From: Tsukamurella conjunctivitidis
Lineage (GTDB): Bacteria; Actinomycetota; Actinomycetes; Mycobacteriales; Mycobacteriaceae
Length of the DNA stretch: 64,000 bases
Direction: 5' to 3'
Assembly (NCBI RefSeq): GCF_007858475.1
Contig: NZ_VIGX01000005.1
Span: forward strand, 186,001 to 250,000
A model generated the notes under the pieces. The model ran no database searches, was not told the origin of the DNA, and saw only the letters and a program-made list of their open reading frames with translations. Below are positions 24,867 through 34,776 of this stretch, piece by piece. A program made the position numbers and the translations under genes. How positions within the stretch are numbered: the first letter of the stretch is position 1; each line of letters starts with the position of its first letter.

Positions 24867-24968
24867 GCCTCGCCTCGGGCGCGTCCCGCGGGCGTTGCCC
24901 GATAGGATCGAACGCACTGACAACCGCGTGCGGCCAGGTATGCCGCCCGCTACATGACTAGGAGCACT

Positions 24969-27017
24969 GTGAGCACCACCTTCGTCGTCCCGGCGGGAAT
25001 CGCGGCCGGGGCCGCCATGCGCGAGCTGGACCTGCCCAACAAGGGACCCGAGGCCGTCGTCGTCGTCAAGACCACCGACGGCACCCTCAAGGACCTGAGC
25101 TGGGTTCCCGAGACCGACACCGAGGTCGAGGCCGTCGCGGCGAACACGGAGGACGGGCGCAGCGTGATCCGCCACTCGGCGGCCCACGTCCTCGCGCAGG
25201 CGGTGCAGGACGGCTTCCCCGGCACCAAGCTGGGCATCGGCCCGCCGATCAAGGACGGCTTCTACTACGACTTCGACGTCGCCGAGCCCTTCACTCCCGA
25301 GGATCTGAAGACCCTCGAGAAGAAGATGAAGCAGATCATCAAGGCCGGGCAGCGGTTCAGTCGCCGCGTCTACGACAGCAAGGACGAGGCCCGCGCCGAA
25401 CTGGCGAACGAGCCCTACAAGCTCGAGCTGATCGACGACAAGGGTGCGGCCGAGGACAGCGAGGTCATGGAGGTCGGCGGAGCCGAGCTCACCGCCTACG
25501 ACAACCTCAATCCCCGCACCGGTGAGCGGATCTGGGGCGATCTGTGCCGCGGCCCGCACGTGCCCACCACGAAGTACATCCCCGCGGTCAAGCTGACCCG
25601 CAGCTCCGCCGCCTACTGGCGCGGCGACCAGAACAACGCCGACCTGCAGCGCGTCTACGGCACCGCGTGGGAGTCGTCCGAGGCTATGGACGAGTACCTC
25701 GAGCTTCTCGCCGAGGCCGAGAAGCGCGATCACCGCAAGCTCGGCGCCGAACTGGACCTGTTCAGCTTCCCCGACGAGCTGGGCTCCGGCCTGCCCGTGT
25801 TCCACCCCAAGGGCGGCATCATCAAGCGCGAGATGGAGGACTACGTCCGCGGCAAGCACATCGAGCACGGCTTCGAGTACGTCGGCACTCCGCACATCTC
25901 GAAGGAGAACCTCTTCCACACCTCGGGGCACCTGCCGTACTACGCGGACACGATGTTCCCGCCGCTCCACGTCGACGAGGAGCGCAACGCCGAGGGTGAG
26001 ATCACCAAGCAGGGGCAGGACTACTACCTCAAGGCGATGAACTGCCCGATGCACAACCTGATCTACCGGTCCCGCGGTCGGTCGTACCGGGAGCTGCCGC
26101 TGCGCCTGTTCGAGTTCGGCCATGTCTATCGCTACGAGAAGTCCGGCGTCATCCAGGGGCTGACCCGAGTGCGCGGATTCGCGCAGGACGACTCGCACAG
26201 CTACGTGACGCCTGAGCAGGCGAAGGGCGAGATCAAGCATCTCCTCGACTTCATTCTCGGGCTGCTGCGGGACTTCGGGCTCAACGACTTCTACCTCGAG
26301 CTGTCCACCCGCGGTGACTCCGACAAGTTCATCGGGTCGGACGCCCAGTGGGCCGAAGCGACCGCCATCCTCGAAGAGGTGTGCGTCGAGTCCGGTCTGC
26401 AGCTGGTGCCGGATCCGGGTGGCGCCGCCTTCTACGGCCCGAAGGTGTCCGTGCAGGCGAAGGATGCGATCGGCCGCACCTGGCAGATGTCGACGATCCA
26501 GTACGACTTCAACCAGCCCGCCGGCTTCAACCTCGAGTACACCGCCGCTGATGGCACCAAGCAGCAGCCGGTGATGATCCACTCTGCGAAGTTCGGCTCG
26601 ATCGAGCGCTTCTTCGGCGTGCTCACCGAGCACTACGCCGGGGCTTTCCCCGCGTGGCTGGCGCCGCAGCAGGTGGTCGGCATCCCCGTCGCCGATCAGT
26701 TCGGCGACCACCTGGAGACCGTGATCCGTGCTCTCAAGAAGCACGGGATCCGGGCCGAGGTCGACCACAGCGACGACCGCATGCAGAAGAAGATCCGCAA
26801 CCACACCACGCAGAAGGTGCCGTTCATGCTCCTCGCGGGCGAGCGTGACCAGGAGGCGGGCGCGGTGAGCTTCCGGTTCCGCGACGGCACGCAGGTCAAC
26901 GAGGTGCCGGTCGACGACGCCGTCGCGCGCATCGTCGACTGGGTGCATGCGCGCCGCAACGAGTCCCCGACGGCCGAGCTGCTGGGCCCCGCGGAGAGCA
27001 CCGTCGGGACCGCCTGA
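24969..27017 (+). CDS. thrS: Threonyl-tRNA synthetase
   Basis: 682-residue class II synthetase. Domains in order: N-terminal TGS-like region, the SAD editing-type domain ([12 protein letters not shown] with the zinc-binding HSAAH), catalytic core with motif 2 ([23 protein letters not shown]) and motif 3 ([10 protein letters not shown]), then the anticodon-binding domain. Start GTG 24969 is chosen for the AGGAG at 24960-24964; an in-frame ATG 15 bases earlier would overlap that site. A TAGGAT -10 box at 24903-24908 gives a leader of about 50 bases; no T-box structure is seen. Heads the PIM locus as in M. tuberculosis. Confidence 0.97.
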   Translation: MSTTFVVPAGIAAGAAMRELDLPNKGPEAVVVVKTTDGTLKDLSWVPETDTEVEAVAANTEDGRSVIRHSAAHVLAQAVQDGFPGTKLGIGPPIKDGFYYDFDVAEPFTPEDLKTLEKKMKQIIKAGQRFSRRVYDSKDEARAELANEPYKLELIDDKGAAEDSEVMEVGGAELTAYDNLNPRTGERIWGDLCRGPHVPTTKYIPAVKLTRSSAAYWRGDQNNADLQRVYGTAWESSEAMDEYLELLAEAEKRDHRKLGAELDLFSFPDELGSGLPVFHPKGGIIKREMEDYVRGKHIEHGFEYVGTPHISKENLFHTSGHLPYYADTMFPPLHVDEERNAEGEITKQGQDYYLKAMNCPMHNLIYRSRGRSYRELPLRLFEFGHVYRYEKSGVIQGLTRVRGFAQDDSHSYVTPEQAKGEIKHLLDFILGLLRDFGLNDFYLELSTRGDSDKFIGSDAQWAEATAILEEVCVESGLQLVPDPGGAAFYGPKVSVQAKDAIGRTWQMSTIQYDFNQPAGFNLEYTAADGTKQQPVMIHSAKFGSIERFFGVLTEHYAGAFPAWLAPQQVVGIPVADQFGDHLETVIRALKKHGIRAEVDHSDDRMQKKIRNHTTQKVPFMLLAGERDQEAGAVSFRFRDGTQVNEVPVDDAVARIVDWVHARRNESPTAELLGPAESTVGTA

Positions 27018-27052
27018 CCGGAGCCGACGGACGAGACGGGGAGAGGGAATCG

Positions 27053-27613
27053 ATGACGGACGCCACGGACGGCGACGCGCGGGGAGCGCACACCGACTTC
27101 GGGGTCGGCGACGGTGACGAGACCATCGAGCGGCTGTGGACGCCGTACCGGATGCGGTACCTCGTCGATTCCCCTCCGGTGCCCGAGGGCAGCACGGCCT
27201 TCCTCGAGATCCCCAAGCTGGCAGATGAGGACGGTCTGATCGTGGCCCGCGGCGAGCACTGCTACGTGGTGCTCAACCTCTTCCCGTACAACCCGGGCCA
27301 CTGCATGGTGGTGCCGTATCGACAGGTGGCCGAGCTGGAGGACCTCACCGATGACGAGGCCTTCGAGCTCATCAAGCTCACGCAGAAGACCATCCGCGTG
27401 ATCAAAAGGATCTCGCGGCCGGCGGCGTTCAACGTGGGCTTCAACCTGGGCCGGTCGGGTGGCGGCTCGATCGCCGAGCACCTGCACCAGCACATCGTGC
27501 CGCGGTGGCCGGGCGATGCGAACTACATCACGGTGCTCTCGGGCACTAAGGTGATGCCGCAGCTCCTCGGACAGACCCGGGCGCTGATGGCGAAGGCCTG
27601 GGAGGAGGTCTAG
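27053..27613 (+). CDS. HIT-family Ap4A phosphorylase-like protein (Rv2613c type)
   Basis: 186 residues with the histidine triad HLHQHIVPRW (H143, H145, H147) and the preceding GFNLGRSGGGSIAEH loop. The mycobacterial orthologue phosphorolyses diadenosine tetraphosphate. It sits 35 bp after thrS and 2 bp before pgsA, as in the conserved thrS-HIT-pgsA-patA-pimA operon. Confidence 0.92.
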   Translation: MTDATDGDARGAHTDFGVGDGDETIERLWTPYRMRYLVDSPPVPEGSTAFLEIPKLADEDGLIVARGEHCYVVLNLFPYNPGHCMVVPYRQVAELEDLTDDEAFELIKLTQKTIRVIKRISRPAAFNVGFNLGRSGGGSIAEHLHQHIVPRWPGDANYITVLSGTKVMPQLLGQTRALMAKAWEEV

Positions 27614-27615
27614 GA

Positions 27616-28275
27616 GTGTCGGCGATCTTCAGTCGTGAGGCGGTCTCCAAGGTCACCCACCCGATCGCGAAGGTGCTGATCAGGACCGGCCTGACTCCGG
27701 ACGCGGTCACGCTCTTCGGGACCGTGTGCTCGGTGACCGCGGCGCTGTGGCTCTTCCCCGCGGACGAGCTGTTCTGGGGAACCATGGTCATCTGGTTCTT
27801 CGTCATGTTCGACATGCTCGACGGTGCCATGGCCCGCGTCCGCGGCGGCGGCACCCGGTTCGGGGCGTGGCTCGACGCCACCTGCGACCGCGTCGCCGAC
27901 GGTGCCGTCTTCGCGGGCCTGGCCTGGTGGGCCGTGTTCACCGAGGACAACCGCTACAACCTGCTCGTCGCGACCCTGATCTGCCTGGTCACCTCCCAGG
28001 TCATCAGCTACGCCAAGGCCCGTGCCGAAGCGTCGGGCCTCAAGGGTGACGGCGGCTGGATCGAGCGTCCGGAGCGTCTCATCATCGTTCTCGTCGGTGC
28101 CGGCTTCACCGGACTCGGCGTCTGGTGGGCCGTCCACGTCGCGATGTGGCTGCTCGCGGCGACGTCGATCGTCACCGTCGTGCAGCGCGCCCTGACGGTC
28201 CGCCGCTCGCCGGGTGCGACCGATCTGCTGCCGCTGCCGCAGGCGGCCGCGCAGCACGAGGAGGACCAGGCGTGA
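27616..28275 (+). CDS. pgsA: Phosphatidylinositol-phosphate synthase PgsA (CDP-alcohol phosphotransferase)
   Basis: 219-residue integral membrane enzyme that joins CDP-diacylglycerol and inositol-1-phosphate to give PI-phosphate, the base of PIMs and lipoarabinomannan. The family motif D-x2-D-G-x2-A-R-x8-G-x3-D-x3-D is complete (D66, D69, D87, D91), the spacing of the mycobacterial enzyme. Six hydrophobic helices are visible. Start GTG 27616; the stop overlaps patA (GTGA). Confidence 0.95.
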   Translation: MSAIFSREAVSKVTHPIAKVLIRTGLTPDAVTLFGTVCSVTAALWLFPADELFWGTMVIWFFVMFDMLDGAMARVRGGGTRFGAWLDATCDRVADGAVFAGLAWWAVFTEDNRYNLLVATLICLVTSQVISYAKARAEASGLKGDGGWIERPERLIIVLVGAGFTGLGVWWAVHVAMWLLAATSIVTVVQRALTVRRSPGATDLLPLPQAAAQHEEDQA

Positions 28276-29189
28276 TCGATCCGCGCGAAGAGGTGGCCGA
28301 TCTCGCCTACCGCACCGGTTGGGCCGTGACGAAGCGGATGCCGGAGTTCGCCGCCAAGTTCCTCATCGACGATCTGGGCGGTCGCCTCGGTGCGCGCGGC
28401 GAGAACACGCAGCTGCGGAAGAACCTCGCGCGGGTCCTCGGCACCACGCCGGATGCCGTGCCGCAGAGCCTCATCGAGGAGTCCTCGCGGTCCTACGCGC
28501 GGTACTGGCGCGAATCCTTCCGGTTGCCGTCGATGGACCTCGTCGAACTGGGCGCACGCCTCGATCAGTACGTCGACGTGCCCAGCCTGCACGAGGCGAT
28601 GGCCGCGGGCACCGGCGCCGTGCTGGCCCTGCCGCACAGCGGCAACTGGGACATGGCCGGCGTGTGGCTCGCGCAGAAGTACGGGCGCTTCGCCACCGTC
28701 GCCGAGCGGCTCAAACCCGAATCGCTGTTCCGACGGTTCGTCGAGTACCGCGAATCACTCGGGTTCGAGATCTTCCCCCTCTCCGGCGGGGAGCAGCCGC
28801 CGATGCAGGCCCTGGCGCAGCGGCTGCACGAGGGTCGGCCGATCTGCCTGCTCGGCGAGCGCGACCTCGCGCGACACGGCGTGCCCGTCACGTTCTTCGG
28901 CGAGCGCACCCGGATGCCCGCCGGCCCGGCGAAACTCGCGATCGACACCGGGGCTCCGCTGCTGCCCGTGCACTGCTGGTTCGAGGGCGACGCCTGGGGG
29001 TTCAAGGCCGAGGCGCCCGTCGACGTCTCGGGCGGTATCGACAGTGCCACGCAGAAGCTCGCGCACGCCTTCGAGCGCAACATCGCGGAGCACCCCGCCG
29101 ACTGGCACATGCTCCAGCCGCTGTGGGAGGCGGACTGGTCGCAGGCGCGCCGCGAGCGGATCCTGGGCGACGGAGCCGGGGGAGCCTGA
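28272..29189 (+). CDS. patA: Phosphatidylinositol mannoside acyltransferase PatA
   Basis: 305 residues, LPLAT superfamily. It acylates the 6-OH of the mannose on PIM1/PIM2 at the inner face of the membrane. The catalytic HX4D is HSGNWD (H122/D127), followed by a GERD segment that supplies the conserved acidic residue. GTG 28272 overlaps the pgsA stop by four bases, and pimA starts 3 bp after the patA stop. Orthologue of Rv2611c. Confidence 0.94.
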   Translation: MIDPREEVADLAYRTGWAVTKRMPEFAAKFLIDDLGGRLGARGENTQLRKNLARVLGTTPDAVPQSLIEESSRSYARYWRESFRLPSMDLVELGARLDQYVDVPSLHEAMAAGTGAVLALPHSGNWDMAGVWLAQKYGRFATVAERLKPESLFRRFVEYRESLGFEIFPLSGGEQPPMQALAQRLHEGRPICLLGERDLARHGVPVTFFGERTRMPAGPAKLAIDTGAPLLPVHCWFEGDAWGFKAEAPVDVSGGIDSATQKLAHAFERNIAEHPADWHMLQPLWEADWSQARRERILGDGAGGA

Positions 29190-29192
29190 GCC

Positions 29193-30317
29193 ATGCGGAT
29201 CGGGATGATCTGCCCGTACTCGTTCGACGTCGCGGGCGGGGTGCAGGCGCACGTCGTGGACCTGGCGCGGGTCCTCATCGAGCGGGGCCACGAGGTCTCC
29301 GTGCTGACGCCGTCGTCGAAGGAGACACCGCTGCCGGACTTCGCCGTCTCCTCGGGCAAGGCCGTCGCCATCCCGTACAACGGCTCGGTCTCGCGGCTCT
29401 CCTTCGGTCCCAAGGCCTTCGCCCGTCTGCGCAAATGGATCCGCAAGGGTGAGTTCGACGTGCTGCACGTGCACGAACCGAATGCGCCCAGCCTCGGCAT
29501 GCTGGCGCTGGCCATCGCGGACGGCCCGATCGTGGCGACCTTCCACACGTCGACCGAGAAGTCGCTGGTGCTCTCGGTCTTCCAGAGCGTGCTGCGCCCG
29601 TCGCACGAGAAGATCCGCGGCAAGATCGCGGTCTCCGAGCTCGCCCGGCGCTGGCAGATGGAGTCGCTCGGCTCGGACGCCATCGAGATCCCCAACGGTG
29701 TCGACGTGCGCGCCTTCGCCGACGGTGATCCCCTCCCGGGCTATCCGCGCCCCGGGAAGACGGTGCTCTTCCTCGGTCGCTACGACGAGTCGCGCAAGGG
29801 CATGGCCGTCTTCCTGGAAGCGCTGCCCGCCATCGTCGCGGCCCAGCCCGATATCGAGGTGCTGGTGATCGGCCGGGGCGACGAGGAGAAGCTGCTGCGT
29901 GACGCCGGTCCGTACGCGAAGCACCTGCGTCTCATGGGCGCCGTGACCGACGAGGAGAAGGCCGCCGCGCTCCGCTCCGCCGACGTCTACGTCGCACCGA
30001 ACCTCGGGGGCGAGAGCTTCGGCATCGTCCTCGTCGAGGCGATGGCCGCGGGGACGGCCGTCGTCGCGAGCGACCTCAACGCCTTCGAGCGCGTCCTGGA
30101 CGGCGGGGAGGCCGGCCGCCTGTTCCCGGTCGGCGACGGCGCCGCCCTCGGCCGCACGATCGTCGAACTGCTCGACGACGACTTCCGCCGCGCCGAGCTG
30201 GTGACCCACGCCTCCGAGGTGGTGTGGCGCTTCGACTGGTCCGTCGTGGCCGAGCAGGTCATCCGCGTGTACGAGACCGTCGCCGTTCCCGGCGTGGTCG
30301 TCTCGATCGACGACTGA
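29193..30317 (+). CDS. pimA: Phosphatidyl-myo-inositol mannosyltransferase PimA
   Basis: 374-residue GT4 enzyme transferring mannose from GDP-mannose to the 2-position of PI. Clear features: N-terminal MRIGMICPYSFDVAGGVQAHV (Gly-rich loop), LHVHEPNAPS, and the C-terminal GDP-mannose site ESFGIVLVEA (EX7E). It is amphitropic, acting at the cytosolic membrane surface. Orthologue of Rv2610c, within the tightly packed pgsA-patA-pimA-Nudix operon. Confidence 0.96.
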   Translation: MRIGMICPYSFDVAGGVQAHVVDLARVLIERGHEVSVLTPSSKETPLPDFAVSSGKAVAIPYNGSVSRLSFGPKAFARLRKWIRKGEFDVLHVHEPNAPSLGMLALAIADGPIVATFHTSTEKSLVLSVFQSVLRPSHEKIRGKIAVSELARRWQMESLGSDAIEIPNGVDVRAFADGDPLPGYPRPGKTVLFLGRYDESRKGMAVFLEALPAIVAAQPDIEVLVIGRGDEEKLLRDAGPYAKHLRLMGAVTDEEKAAALRSADVYVAPNLGGESFGIVLVEAMAAGTAVVASDLNAFERVLDGGEAGRLFPVGDGAALGRTIVELLDDDFRRAELVTHASEVVWRFDWSVVAEQVIRVYETVAVPGVVVSIDD

Positions 30318-30328
30318 AGGGGGCAGCC

Positions 30329-31360
30329 GTGCTGAATCTGACCGCCACCACCGTGCTCGTCATCGGCATCATCACGATGGCCGTGCTGATCGTCGCGGCC
30401 CTGGCGTACCAGACCGCGCACCGCCTGGACCGCCTGCACGTGCGAGTCGACCTCTCGCTCGCCGCGCTCGAGGCCGCTCTCACCCGACGGTCCGCCGTCG
30501 CCCGCGCGGTCGCCGCGTCCATCCCCGCGGACCAGGGGCCGATGCTTCGCGCCGCGGCCGACCGCGCCGAGAACGCCGCTCCCGAGGACCGGATGCCCAT
30601 GGAGAACCGGCTCTCCGCGGCGATCGGCGCCATCGACATCGAGGTCCTGCCGCGGTCGCTGGTCGCGGAGATCGCCGACGCCGACACCCGGGTGACCATG
30701 GCCCGCCGGTTCCACAACGACGCGGTCCGCGACACCCGCGCGTTGCGCGGCCGCCGGTTCGTGCGCTGGTTGCATCTGGGCGGCACCGCGCCGATGCCCC
30801 AGTACTTCGACATCGTCGACCGGGGCGGGATCCTGCCCGCGGCGCTCCTCGCCGCGAACGACGAGCGGCGCGTCTCCGCCCGGGTCATCGTCGTCGACCC
30901 CGACGGTGCCGTGCTCGTCGTGCGCGGCCACGAGCCCGTCCCGGAAGGCACGCGACCTGCCGGTCACTGGTGGTTCACCGTCGGCGGGGGAGTCGAGCGG
31001 GGCGAGGACCTGCGCGCCGCCGCCGCTCGCGAACTGGAGGAGGAGACCGGGCGGGCGCTCGCACCGTCCGCCTTCGTCGGGCCCCTGTTCCGCCGCGAGG
31101 CGGTCTTCTCCTTCGACGGCGAGATCATCGACTCCGTCGAGTACTTCTTCGCCGTCGAGTGCGAACGGTTCGACCCGGCACCGGCGGGGTGGACGGACCT
31201 CGAGCGCCGGACCCTCGACGAGATGCGCTGGTGCACCCCCGACGAGATCCGCGTGCTGGAGGACCCCGTCTATCCCGCGGCGCTCGCCGACCTGATCCCC
31301 GACGTGAAGAACGCGTGCGCGTCCGGGGAGGTGCCGGGCGAGCCGGTCGCGATCGAGTGA
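30329..31360 (+). CDS. Membrane-anchored Nudix hydrolase (Rv2609c type)
   Basis: 343 residues. One N-terminal transmembrane helix (about residues 6-27) precedes a helical region of about 150 residues of unknown function and then a Nudix domain with the box GGGVERGEDLRAAAARELEEETG. The domain therefore faces the cytoplasm or envelope from a membrane anchor. It probably hydrolyses a nucleoside-diphosphate derivative; no substrate is known. GTG 30329 is 11 bp after pimA. Conserved fifth gene of the PIM operon. Confidence 0.87.
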   Translation: MLNLTATTVLVIGIITMAVLIVAALAYQTAHRLDRLHVRVDLSLAALEAALTRRSAVARAVAASIPADQGPMLRAAADRAENAAPEDRMPMENRLSAAIGAIDIEVLPRSLVAEIADADTRVTMARRFHNDAVRDTRALRGRRFVRWLHLGGTAPMPQYFDIVDRGGILPAALLAANDERRVSARVIVVDPDGAVLVVRGHEPVPEGTRPAGHWWFTVGGGVERGEDLRAAAARELEEETGRALAPSAFVGPLFRREAVFSFDGEIIDSVEYFFAVECERFDPAPAGWTDLERRTLDEMRWCTPDEIRVLEDPVYPAALADLIPDVKNACASGEVPGEPVAIE

Positions 31361-31369
31361 GGAGGCGCG

Positions 31370-32950
31370 ATGCAACCGAAGGAGATCTCCGGATACCGGG
31401 TGGTGCGCCGCCTCGGTGCCGGCGGCATGGGTGAGGTCTTCCTCGTCGACCACCCGCGGCTGCCGCGGCAGGACGCGCTGAAGCTGCTCGGGCCGCAACT
31501 GGGCGACGATCCGAGCTTCGCCGCACGCTTCCTGCGCGAGGCCGACATCCTGGCCGGGCTGCGGCACCCCAACATCGTCACGATCCACGACCGTGGCGAG
31601 TACGAGGGTCGCCTCTGGCTCGCGATGGAGTACGTCGAGGGGGAGGACGCCGCGCAGTACCTGCGTACCCGTGGCCCGCTGCCGCCCGCGATGGTCGCCG
31701 ACGTGATCGATCAGGTCGGGAGCGCGTTGGACTGGGCGTGGAGCGAACGCCGGCTCACGCACCGCGACGTCAAACCCGGCAACATCCTGCTTGCCGCCGT
31801 CCGCCCGGGGCGGCCCGTCGCCGCGAAGCTGGTGGACTTCGGCATCGCCAAGGCCAGCGACGAGGCGAGTTCGCTCACCGCCACGGGTGTCGCCGTCGGG
31901 ACCATGGCCTACCTGGCACCCGAGGTGATCGAGGGCAATCCGCTGGACAACCGTGCCGACGAGTACTCCCTCGCATGCGCCGCGTTCGAGCTGCTCACCG
32001 GGGCACCGCCGTACGGACCCGGCTCGCCGAGCTCCGTGTTGATGGCGCACCTACAGGCTCCCGTGCCGGACCCGGCGGCGCGGGCGGCGGGCATCCCGCC
32101 CGGGCTCGCCCCCGTCTTCGAGCGGGCGTTGGCCAAGCAGCCGCGCGACCGGTTCCCCGACAACGCCGCGTTCGCCCGGGCGTTCCGGGCCGCGCTGACC
32201 GCGCCGGGGCCGGGTTCGGCGCCGATGGCGAGCGGGCCGGCCTCGCCCACCGTGATCCGACCGACCCCGCCGCCCACTCCGCTGCCGGCGTACACGCACG
32301 CCGCGCAGCCGCTGCCGGCTCAGCGCCTCGCGGGGACACACGTGCCGCCATCGACGGCCGTCGACGGCGCGGGCGCCGGAGCCGCGCCGGCGCGCAACGG
32401 CCGCGTATGGGCCCTGGCGGGCCTGGTGGCGGTGCTGGTGATCGCACTGCTGGCGGTCGGCTACCTGGCCTTCGGTCGGGGCGGGGATGCCGTGTCGGCC
32501 GATCCGACGGGTACCCCCGCTCCGTCGAGCACCTCGACGCAAGCCACGTCGGCGGCGCCGACGGGCGCCTCGGAAACCGCCTCGGCGCCGACGGTCCCGG
32601 GCACGGACGCCTACGGCTTCGTCGGCAGCCCCGCGCGCTGCGCGGGCGGCGAGACGCTGCAGCTGGCGCTGCTCACGTCGAAGGCGAACGGCGGTGGCTC
32701 GCGCGTAGTGATCTGTGGTTCAGCAGGTGAGTTCACCTACCGCGGCGCGCAGATCTCAGGGGACAACAGCGGCATCACTCTCGCCGCGACCCGCAACGGC
32801 GCCGGCGGCTTCCGCGCGATCAACCGCGACGCCAAGGGCAAGGACAAGGACGACACGGTCTACACCGTGAGCTCCAGCGGCCTGGTGATCACCCGCGGCG
32901 ACGGCCGCGCCGTCTCGTCGGAGCCCGCCCGCTCCCTATGGACCCGCTGA
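31370..32950 (+). CDS. Receptor-type Ser/Thr protein kinase (Pkn family) with extracytoplasmic domain
   Basis: 526 residues. The Hanks-type kinase domain is complete: GAGGMGEV loop (16-23), K38, E58, HRD (131-133), DFG (156-158) and APE (183-185), with a Thr/Ser-rich activation loop (SSLTATGVAVGT). A Pro-rich juxtamembrane linker leads to one transmembrane helix (346-368), a Ser/Thr-rich stalk and an external domain of about 110 residues with two or more cysteines and no PASTA repeat. ATG 31370 has GGAGG upstream and is 9 bp after the Nudix gene, so the kinase is an extension of the PIM operon. In M. tuberculosis this operon position has no kinase. Confidence 0.93.
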   Translation: MQPKEISGYRVVRRLGAGGMGEVFLVDHPRLPRQDALKLLGPQLGDDPSFAARFLREADILAGLRHPNIVTIHDRGEYEGRLWLAMEYVEGEDAAQYLRTRGPLPPAMVADVIDQVGSALDWAWSERRLTHRDVKPGNILLAAVRPGRPVAAKLVDFGIAKASDEASSLTATGVAVGTMAYLAPEVIEGNPLDNRADEYSLACAAFELLTGAPPYGPGSPSSVLMAHLQAPVPDPAARAAGIPPGLAPVFERALAKQPRDRFPDNAAFARAFRAALTAPGPGSAPMASGPASPTVIRPTPPPTPLPAYTHAAQPLPAQRLAGTHVPPSTAVDGAGAGAAPARNGRVWALAGLVAVLVIALLAVGYLAFGRGGDAVSADPTGTPAPSSTSTQATSAAPTGASETASAPTVPGTDAYGFVGSPARCAGGETLQLALLTSKANGGGSRVVICGSAGEFTYRGAQISGDNSGITLAATRNGAGGFRAINRDAKGKDKDDTVYTVSSSGLVITRGDGRAVSSEPARSLWTR

Positions 32951-33070
32951 CGCGCGCTCCCGCGGGAACTTTCCACCGATCATCGGGGTGCGACCACCGC
33001 TCCGGCGAACAACCCTCGCGGGAGACCCGGCGTCGCCGAATCCGCCCGCGCGGAGCGCCCGTCGGGGTCG

Positions 33071-33913
33071 ATGGACAGATCGGCGTGGGGGCGCCGAGGC
33101 AGGGATGCGTCGGTGTCCGATGGAGATTCGGCTCCACGCAAGCACAGGCTCGAGATGCTGGCGACGGGGTCGACCGGCGAGGTCCGCGGCGGAACGCTCC
33201 GCCGCCGGCCTGGTCCTCAGTCATGCCGCGGCCGCAGCGGTCCACGGCATGGAGGTTCTGACTTTCGATTGGCGCACCGTCGAATTCACCCGCGATGGTC
33301 GGCGAGGAGGAGGCAGGGACGGGCGACGTCGCGTGCACATTCGTCGGCTCGACGGGAAGGACACCACGGTCGTCGACGGTCTCGCGGTGACGCCGGTGGC
33401 CCGGACCGCACTCGATGTGGCGCTGGCAGGCACCTTCGAGCAGGCGGTCTGTGCCCTGGACGCTGCGCTGCGGATGGGCTTGCCCTCGACGAGCTGCATG
33501 CGGCGACTGATCGGCTCGGTCGGCGGCGCGGTATCGCCCTGCTTCGGTCGGCGATGCCGGAGGCGGACGGGAGGTCGGAGTCCGTCGGCGAGTCACGAAG
33601 TCGTGCCCTCGTGCTCGCCTGGCCGGAGATTCCCCGCCCGGACCTGCAGCGGGAGTTCTTCAATCGCGCCGGTGCGCTCGAGGTCCGGGTGGACTTCCTG
33701 TTCGGGGAGGTCGTGGTCGGCGAGTTCGACGGTGCGGGGAAGCGGAAGAAGGGCTTCGACGCCGACGCCCGACTCGAGCGCGACACCCTCCTCATCGACC
33801 GCGGTCTGTGGCCCACGCACTGGGGATGGATGGACTGCGCGGAGCCGGACCGCCTCCGGACCAAGCTGAGGGACGCCCTCCGCCGGGCGTGCTCGCGCGT
33901 CAGTGTCAAGTGA
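33071..33913 (+). pseudogene. Decayed AbiEi-type antitoxin/DUF559-like gene with multiple frameshifts
   Basis: Parts of one protein family appear in successive frames. One frame gives LVLSHAAAAAVHGMEV, TVEFTRDGRRGG and RTALDVALAGTFEQAVCALDAALRMG. After a missing base in the GGG run at 33476-33478 the adjacent frame continues LALDELHAATDRL, GRRRGIALLRSAMPEADGRSES and the C-terminal VVVGEFDGAGKRK ... LERDTLLIDRGL. The usual N-terminal winged-helix is scrambled across all three frames before 33180, implying further indels. Boundaries are approximate. Related intact genes are common, and often multicopy, in mycobacteria. Confidence 0.65.
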
Positions 33914-34628
33914 TGACGGGGCCGTTCGCGTCCGCCTCGACGGTCACGATCCGCCCGTCGCGGTGTGCCGCAGTGAGCACCCCGCCCGCGTCTCGGATGG
34001 CCCAGTTCTCGGCCCAGTAGGTGATGCCCGGCTCGACGTCGCGGGGCGGTTTGCCCCAGATCCTGTGGTCCGGGACCACCTGAACCTCGATCTCGTCGTC
34101 GTGGAGCATCACCAACCAGCCGTTCCAGCGGACCTCCGGTGAATAGTCGACCAACGGCCTGCGGACGACGACGGGAACCACGTCGAAGCCGTCGCGGACA
34201 TCCCAGACGCCCGAAGGAGTTCGCGACGCATCCCACGCTCTCCGTGCCTGGGCGACGTCGTCCACGACGAAGACGATCAAGGAGCTCGTCTGGTCGAGGT
34301 CGACCTCCAGCCAGCGGAGATCGGTTGAGATAAGGGTGGAGCCGGAGTAGTCGATGAAGGTGCCGCCGACGGTGAACATCCAGTCGAACGCCATGTCGAT
34401 CTCGTCGCCGACGGGGCGACTGATCGCCAGGCAGTCAGTGCCGGCGGTGATACGGGGCAGCATTCCGTCGGTGATGTCGCTGGCGGTGAGGTATTCGCCG
34501 GGGGAGTCGGGGACGGGGGTGAGGGACCACCGGGCGACGAATTGCTGGACCAACCGGCCGTTGAATCCAGAGCCGACCGCGAGCTCGGCCGCGGGAACAA
34601 AGGGATGCACGGCAACGGCGATGCCCAT
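33906..34628 (-). CDS. Hypothetical protein, unknown family
   Basis: 240 residues, no signal peptide or membrane segment. Notable stretches are HPFVPAAELAVGSGFNGRLVQQFVARW near the start and a central MFTVGGTFIDYSGSTL, with many aromatic and acidic residues; it looks like a cytosolic beta-rich protein. ATG 34628 is 6 bases after a TACACT -10 box, a convincing leaderless start, and all longer in-frame starts would overlap the pdxS promoter and coding region. The end overlaps the decayed gene on the other strand by 8 bp. Not recognised. Confidence 0.6.
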   Translation of the reverse strand: MGIAVAVHPFVPAAELAVGSGFNGRLVQQFVARWSLTPVPDSPGEYLTASDITDGMLPRITAGTDCLAISRPVGDEIDMAFDWMFTVGGTFIDYSGSTLISTDLRWLEVDLDQTSSLIVFVVDDVAQARRAWDASRTPSGVWDVRDGFDVVPVVVRRPLVDYSPEVRWNGWLVMLHDDEIEVQVVPDHRIWGKPPRDVEPGITYWAENWAIRDAGGVLTAAHRDGRIVTVEADANGPVIT

Positions 34629-34776
34629 GCAGTCAGTGTATGTCGCAGCGCACGTGCGGTCGGAACGTCTGTAGGTGGCACCGTCGAACCCCGAGGCTGC
34701 GACCCGGGCTGGGAGCCGCGCACCGTCATCGGGAATACTGGAGCCCCACATGTCCCAGCTACGAGGAGACCCATCA

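Noticed and set aside
24867-24968. T-box riboswitch upstream of thrS
   Set aside because: Only about 60 bases of leader follow the -10 box, with no specifier or antiterminator structure.
24183-26948. A 921-codon minus-strand frame across thrS
   Set aside because: Purely antisense to thrS and the FhuF-like gene; composition is that of a shadow frame.
34629-34776. Vitamin B6-responsive riboswitch before pdxS
   Set aside because: No extended structured leader is seen; the gap also holds the divergent leaderless promoter.
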